Positions 6,431 to 8,333 of a stretch of 8,333 bases of DNA are shown piece by piece; the first letter of the stretch is position 1, and every line of letters begins with the position of its first letter. The notes below the pieces were generated by a model. That model was not told the DNA's origin. It ran no database searches and was given only the letters and a program-made list of their open reading frames with translations. The DNA comes from Oscillospiraceae bacterium (GTDB lineage: Bacteria > Bacillota > Clostridia > Oscillospirales > Ruminococcaceae): contig JAHHUD010000064.1 in the NCBI GenBank assembly GCA_020024185.1, positions 1-8,333 on the forward strand. Reading direction: 5' to 3'. Position numbers and translations under genes: made by a program.

Positions 6431-6790
6431 TTAATTTGTATGCATAATATGAGTCATTGCAATATTTATAACCTGTCGTACATGTTCATCATCAATTGAA
6501 TAATAAACATTTTTACCCTCTCTGCGACTTTTAACTATTTTCTTTTCTTTAAGGCCTCTAAGCTGGTGACTTATTGCAGATTTTGTCATTCCTAAAGCTT
6601 GTGCAATATTCTGCACACAAACTTCACCTTGACTCATAACATACATCATTTTTATTCTTGTAGGGTCTCCAAGCACCTTAAAAAAATCGCTGAGTGCAGA
6701 TATTTCGCTGTCTTTTGGCATTTCTTCAAGTGCTTTATAGATATTATTTTTATTAAACCCACAACAATCACAATCAATTTTAATTTCCAT
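6431..6790 (-). CDS. ArsR/SmtB-family metal-sensing repressor (CadC/SmtB-like)
   Basis: This is a 119-residue winged-helix DNA-binding repressor. Residues 32-46 (LSDFFKVLGDPTRIK) and the helix-turn-helix with recognition helix TKSAISHQLRGLKEK (69-83) are typical, followed by the wing SRREGKNVYYSI. The C-terminal helix carries D101-x-H103-x10-H114-x2-H117, a full alpha5 interfacial Zn/Co site as in SmtB/CzrA and CadC. It also has part of the alpha3N soft-metal site of CadC: an N-terminal CDCC (Cys7, 9, 10) and Cys58 in GEVCVQN, where CadC has CVC, so the second cysteine is Gln60 here. The start is supported by AAAGGGG at 6796-6802. It lies just upstream of the tandem operators on the same strand and most likely represses the HMA-ATPase operon, releasing on Zn, Cd or Pb. 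Confidence 0.93.
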   Translation of the reverse strand: MEIKIDCDCCGFNKNNIYKALEEMPKDSEISALSDFFKVLGDPTRIKMMYVMSQGEVCVQNIAQALGMTKSAISHQLRGLKEKKIVKSRREGKNVYYSIDDEHVRQVINIAMTHIMHTN

Positions 6791-6823
6791 ATATGCCCCT
6801 TTATATACTGCTTTTATAATTTA

Positions 6824-6852
6824 ATTATATATAATAATACATATTTTATCAA
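6824..6852 (-). promoter_or_regulatory. Promoter of the ArsR-family regulator
   Basis: On the minus strand, TTGATA (6852-6847) and TATAAT (6829-6824) are 17 bases apart, giving a leader of about 27 bases to the ATG at 6790. The -35 is embedded in TATAGTTGA, one half of the operator seen at 6231-6250. No matching second half is present at the right spacing. Confidence 0.7.
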
Positions 6853-6871
6853 CTATAACCACATAAATAGC

Positions 6872-6897
6872 AAAACGCCCAGGACCTTGGGCGTTTT
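6872..6897. terminator. GC-rich hairpin, probable terminator between the DUF896 gene and the regulator
   Basis: AAAACGCCCA (6872-6881) and TGGGCGTTTT (6888-6897) form a perfect 10-bp stem with a 6-base loop. Both flanks end in a short T/A run, so it could act in either direction. It sits 20 bases upstream of the regulator's -35 and 178 bases past the DUF896 stop, insulating the regulator. It is unusually GC-rich for this window. Confidence 0.65.
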
Positions 6898-7074
6898 ACT
6901 GGGAAAGTATATTTTATTAAGAGGAGAGAAAAATCTTTTTTTCCTTGCTACGGTTATAAGTATACCCTTGATTTGTGTAATACTTGTAAAACAATTATTA
7001 AAATAATGAGAATTATTTTTGCACTTTTCATGAATTTATTAACAAATTGTATCTAAGCCAGATTTTCTCCTATA

Positions 7075-7299
7075 TTATTGAAGTGGATTTTTATTTCTTT
7101 TTTTAAATTCTGTAAGAGGAATAACTTCTCCATCTTCATACTTAATATCAGTATTTTCCAACTGACGACGAAAACTTTCTCTAAAAGCTTTTATATATTC
7201 TTCCCTGAGTTTTTTCTGCTCTTCCTGTTCTTGTGCAGTAAGCCCCTCTGTTTTTGCTTTTTTTGCAAGAAAATTTATTCTTTCAATTCTTTTATCCAC
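7075..7299 (-). CDS. DUF896 (YnzC-like) small cytoplasmic protein, GTG start
   Basis: The 74-residue protein (from the GTG) matches the DUF896/YnzC family: RINFLAKKAKTEGLTAQE, then EQKKLREEYIKAFRESFR and a short polar C-terminus with DGEV. The N-terminal half is a helical hairpin with a GLT turn, rich in Lys/Glu. In Bacillus subtilis the relative YnzC is encoded with SOS-response genes, but the family's biochemical role is unknown. A longer frame would begin at an ATG at 7326, but that region contains the ribosome binding site AAGGAGA (7306-7312). That site is placed for the GTG at 7297-7299, and family members begin close to this point. I saw no LexA-type operator upstream. It is divergent from the hemolysin III gene. 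The upstream gap 7300-7493 is almost pure A/T and I could not choose a minus-strand promoter in it. Confidence 0.87.
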   Translation of the reverse strand: MDKRIERINFLAKKAKTEGLTAQEQEEQKKLREEYIKAFRESFRRQLENTDIKYEDGEVIPLTEFKKRNKNPLQ

Positions 7300-7305
7300 A
7301 AGAAA

Positions 7306-7312
7306 TCTCCTT
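7306..7312 (-). promoter_or_regulatory. Ribosome binding site deciding the GTG start of the DUF896 gene
   Basis: AAGGAGA on the minus strand lies six bases before the GTG at 7299-7297. The upstream in-frame ATG at 7326 would place this site inside the coding region and has no comparable site of its own. Confidence 0.8.
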
Positions 7313-7452
7313 TTATATTTATACAAATAAAATTTAATTTTAACTTATAATTATATTAAATTTTATTTTGTATTATATTATCATAAATATTAAAAAAAAT
7401 CAAAATTTCACAAATATATTTCATTTTTTGAGATGTAATTTTAAAAACTATA

Positions 7453-7461
7453 TGTTATAAT
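7453..7461 (+). promoter_or_regulatory. Extended -10 promoter of the hemolysin III-family gene
   Basis: TGTTATAAT is a full extended -10 (TG-n-TATAAT) ending 32 bases before the ATG at 7494. The region at -35 has no consensus hexamer at 16-18 bases; extended -10 promoters can work without one. Confidence 0.55.
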
Positions 7462-7493
7462 ATTAGATACTATAAACGAAAGAAGGTTTTTAT

Positions 7494-8153
7494 ATGTCAC
7501 CAAAGCCATTTAACAGATATACCATTGGGGAAGAAGTTTTCAACAGCGTAAGCCACGGTGTTGGCGCTTTGTTATCAGTTATTGGTGCAAGTGTAATTAT
7601 CACTCTTGCCAGCTGTTTTGGAAATTTAACTGCAATTATTTCAAGTATTATATATGGTTTATCCTTAGTCATACTATATACAATGTCAACTTTATACCAC
7701 GCTTTTCCATTTGAAAAAGTAAAAAAAGTTTTTCGCATATTTGACCATACTTCAATATTTATACTTATTGCAGGCACATACACACCATATTGTCTTATCG
7801 CTTTACACGGCAATAATAAAGGAATTATTGTTTCAATTATCGTTTGGACTTGTGCAATTATTGGTATAATCATGAATGCCATAGACCTTGAAAAAACAGA
7901 AAAACTGAGCCTTGTATTATATGTTGTTATGGGTTGGGCAATTATATTTGCTATAAAAGATATTACCATTGCTCTTATGGGACCTGGGTTTTGGCTATTG
8001 TTTTTGGGTGGTGTAAGCTATACTGGTGGTATTGCATTCTATAAATTGCCACATATAAAATATGCACATAGTATCTGGCACCTTTTTGTATTGTTAGGCA
8101 GTATTTTACATTATCTTTCTGTGGTAATATATGTATTGCCAATGTCTTATTAA
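7494..8153 (+). CDS. trhA: Hemolysin III / TrhA family membrane protein (PAQR superfamily)
   Basis: This 219-residue protein is of usual family length with about seven hydrophobic helices. It opens with YTIGEEVFNSVSHGVGA, the family's N-terminal signature. The metal-site residues of the PAQR/hemolysin III (COG1272) superfamily are present: S65-x3-H69 in STLYHAF, D84-H85 in RIFDHTSIFILIAGTYTPY, and H192-x3-H196 in HSIWHLFVLLGS. Together these would coordinate a zinc in the membrane, as in adiponectin receptors. Bacterial members have been linked to membrane-lipid homeostasis, and despite the name a haemolytic activity is not implied. AGAAGG at 7481-7486 precedes the ATG. It is a single-gene unit with its own promoter and terminator, divergent from the DUF896 gene. 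Confidence 0.93.
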   Translation: MSPKPFNRYTIGEEVFNSVSHGVGALLSVIGASVIITLASCFGNLTAIISSIIYGLSLVILYTMSTLYHAFPFEKVKKVFRIFDHTSIFILIAGTYTPYCLIALHGNNKGIIVSIIVWTCAIIGIIMNAIDLEKTEKLSLVLYVVMGWAIIFAIKDITIALMGPGFWLLFLGGVSYTGGIAFYKLPHIKYAHSIWHLFVLLGSILHYLSVVIYVLPMSY

Positions 8154-8165
8154 AATATATTTTTC

Positions 8166-8198
8166 AAAATCTATTCCACATTTTAAGGAATAGATTTT
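8166..8198 (+). terminator. Rho-independent terminator of the hemolysin III-family gene
   Basis: AAAATCTATTCC (8166-8177) and GGAATAGATTTT (8187-8198) form a perfect 12-bp stem with a 9-base loop followed by more T, starting 13 bases after the stop codon. It is textbook in form. Confidence 0.92.
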
Positions 8199-8201
8199 TT
8201 A

Positions 8202-8230
8202 TTGACTAATTTTTTTGAAAATAATATAAT
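8202..8230 (+). promoter_or_regulatory. Promoter of the last (partial) gene
   Basis: TTGACT (8202-8207) and TATAAT (8225-8230) are separated by 17 bases, close to consensus. The transcript would start near 8237, about 25 bases before the ATG. Confidence 0.75.
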
Positions 8231-8250
8231 TTAATCATTAAATTATATTA
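8222..8250. promoter_or_regulatory. 29-bp perfect palindrome, candidate operator over the -10
   Basis: Two 14-base arms (8222-8235 and 8237-8250) are exact reverse complements around a single central C at 8236. The palindrome covers the -10 hexamer and the expected transcription start and reaches the edge of the ribosome binding site. Because the transcript would begin near its centre, it is better explained as a protein-binding DNA site than as an RNA hairpin. The arms are almost only A/T, which lowers certainty. Confidence 0.55.
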
Positions 8251-8261
8251 GGTGATATTAT

Positions 8262-8333
8262 ATGAAAAACAAAGAAAGAAATCTGTCAAAATCAGAACAA
8301 AAAAGACGAGAAAATTTTGATAAACTGTGCCAA
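8262..8333 (+). CDS. N-terminal fragment of an unidentified protein (3' end outside window)
   Basis: An ATG preceded by AGGTGA (8250-8255, six bases spacing) opens a frame that runs to the window edge, giving 24 residues: a highly charged Lys/Glu/Arg/Gln-rich start with KNKERNLSKSEQKRRENF. The sequence looks like a cytoplasmic helical leader. Its promoter and palindrome support a real gene. The fragment is too short to assign a family. Confidence 0.7.
   Translation, partial: MKNKERNLSKSEQKRRENFDKLCQ

Noticed and set aside
7003..7020. Fur-box-like sequence ATAATGAGAATTATTTTT
   Set aside because: Several mismatches to the Fur consensus, no gene start nearby on either strand, and the same bases form a simple AT hairpin.
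6954..7031. Minus-strand 25-residue hydrophobic peptide (MKSAKIILIILIIVLQVLHK...), like a small membrane toxin
   Set aside because: No ribosome binding site at a workable distance, and AT-rich DNA readily gives hydrophobic frames; the opposite strand here also reads as hydrophobic.
7490..7969. 159-codon minus-strand frame opposite the hemolysin III-family gene
   Set aside because: The plus-strand frame has all PAQR motifs, a promoter, a ribosome binding site and a terminator; the minus frame is its shadow.
1..8333. CRISPR array, tRNA/rRNA genes, insertion sequence, phage or defence genes
   Set aside because: Looked for on both strands; no regularly spaced repeats, no tRNA-like cloverleaf ends, and no transposase, integrase or defence-type protein was found.

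Overview
The window is very AT-rich with dense, short-spaced genes, strong AGGAGA-type ribosome binding sites, U-rich hairpin terminators and Firmicutes-type gene families. These include a DacF-type carboxypeptidase, a DUF896/YnzC-like protein, an EndA-like nuclease lipoprotein and a CadC/SmtB-type metal sensor. This points to a low-GC Firmicute, most likely an anaerobic, probably gut-associated member of the Clostridia. The genus cannot be fixed from the sequence.

Layout. Bases 1-882 (+) hold the 3' end of argS followed by a small membrane-anchored FxLYD-domain protein, closed by a strong hairpin (953-998) that also serves the convergent gene. On the minus strand, 2060-1098 is a secreted nuclease lipoprotein with a C-terminal zinc-knuckle-like tail. 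Next (reading leftwards from 3956) comes a two-gene unit, dacF then a bacterial PH-domain protein, ended by a hairpin at 2180-2218. Then comes a metal-efflux locus: an ArsR/SmtB regulator (6790-6431) with its own promoter and terminator, a regulatory region with two tandem promoter/operator modules (6192-6256), a free-standing HMA metal-binding protein (6152-5931) and a P1B-type Zn/Cd/Pb ATPase (5929-4091), ended by a hairpin at 4014-4076. A DUF896 protein (7299-7075, GTG start) lies upstream of the regulator on the same strand. On the plus strand, 7494-8153 is a hemolysin III/PAQR-family membrane protein with its own terminator. The window ends in the first 24 codons of another gene, whose promoter is overlapped by a 29-bp perfect palindrome.

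How the genes work together. The clearest system is metal-responsive efflux. An ArsR-type repressor with a complete alpha5 Zn/Co site would bind TGAA-N6-TTCA-type operators lying in the -35/-10 spacers of two tandem promoters. Metal binding would release them, giving a metallochaperone-like HMA protein and the CPC-motif ATPase that exports the metal. The remaining genes are ordinary cell-envelope or housekeeping functions.

No rRNA, tRNA, CRISPR array, insertion sequence or prophage signature was seen. The least ordinary items are the duplicated promoter-operator array, the 29-bp palindromic operator candidate at 8222-8250, the HMA domain split from its ATPase, and an unexplained structured stretch at 6872-7074. 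I did not find a clearly new multi-gene system.
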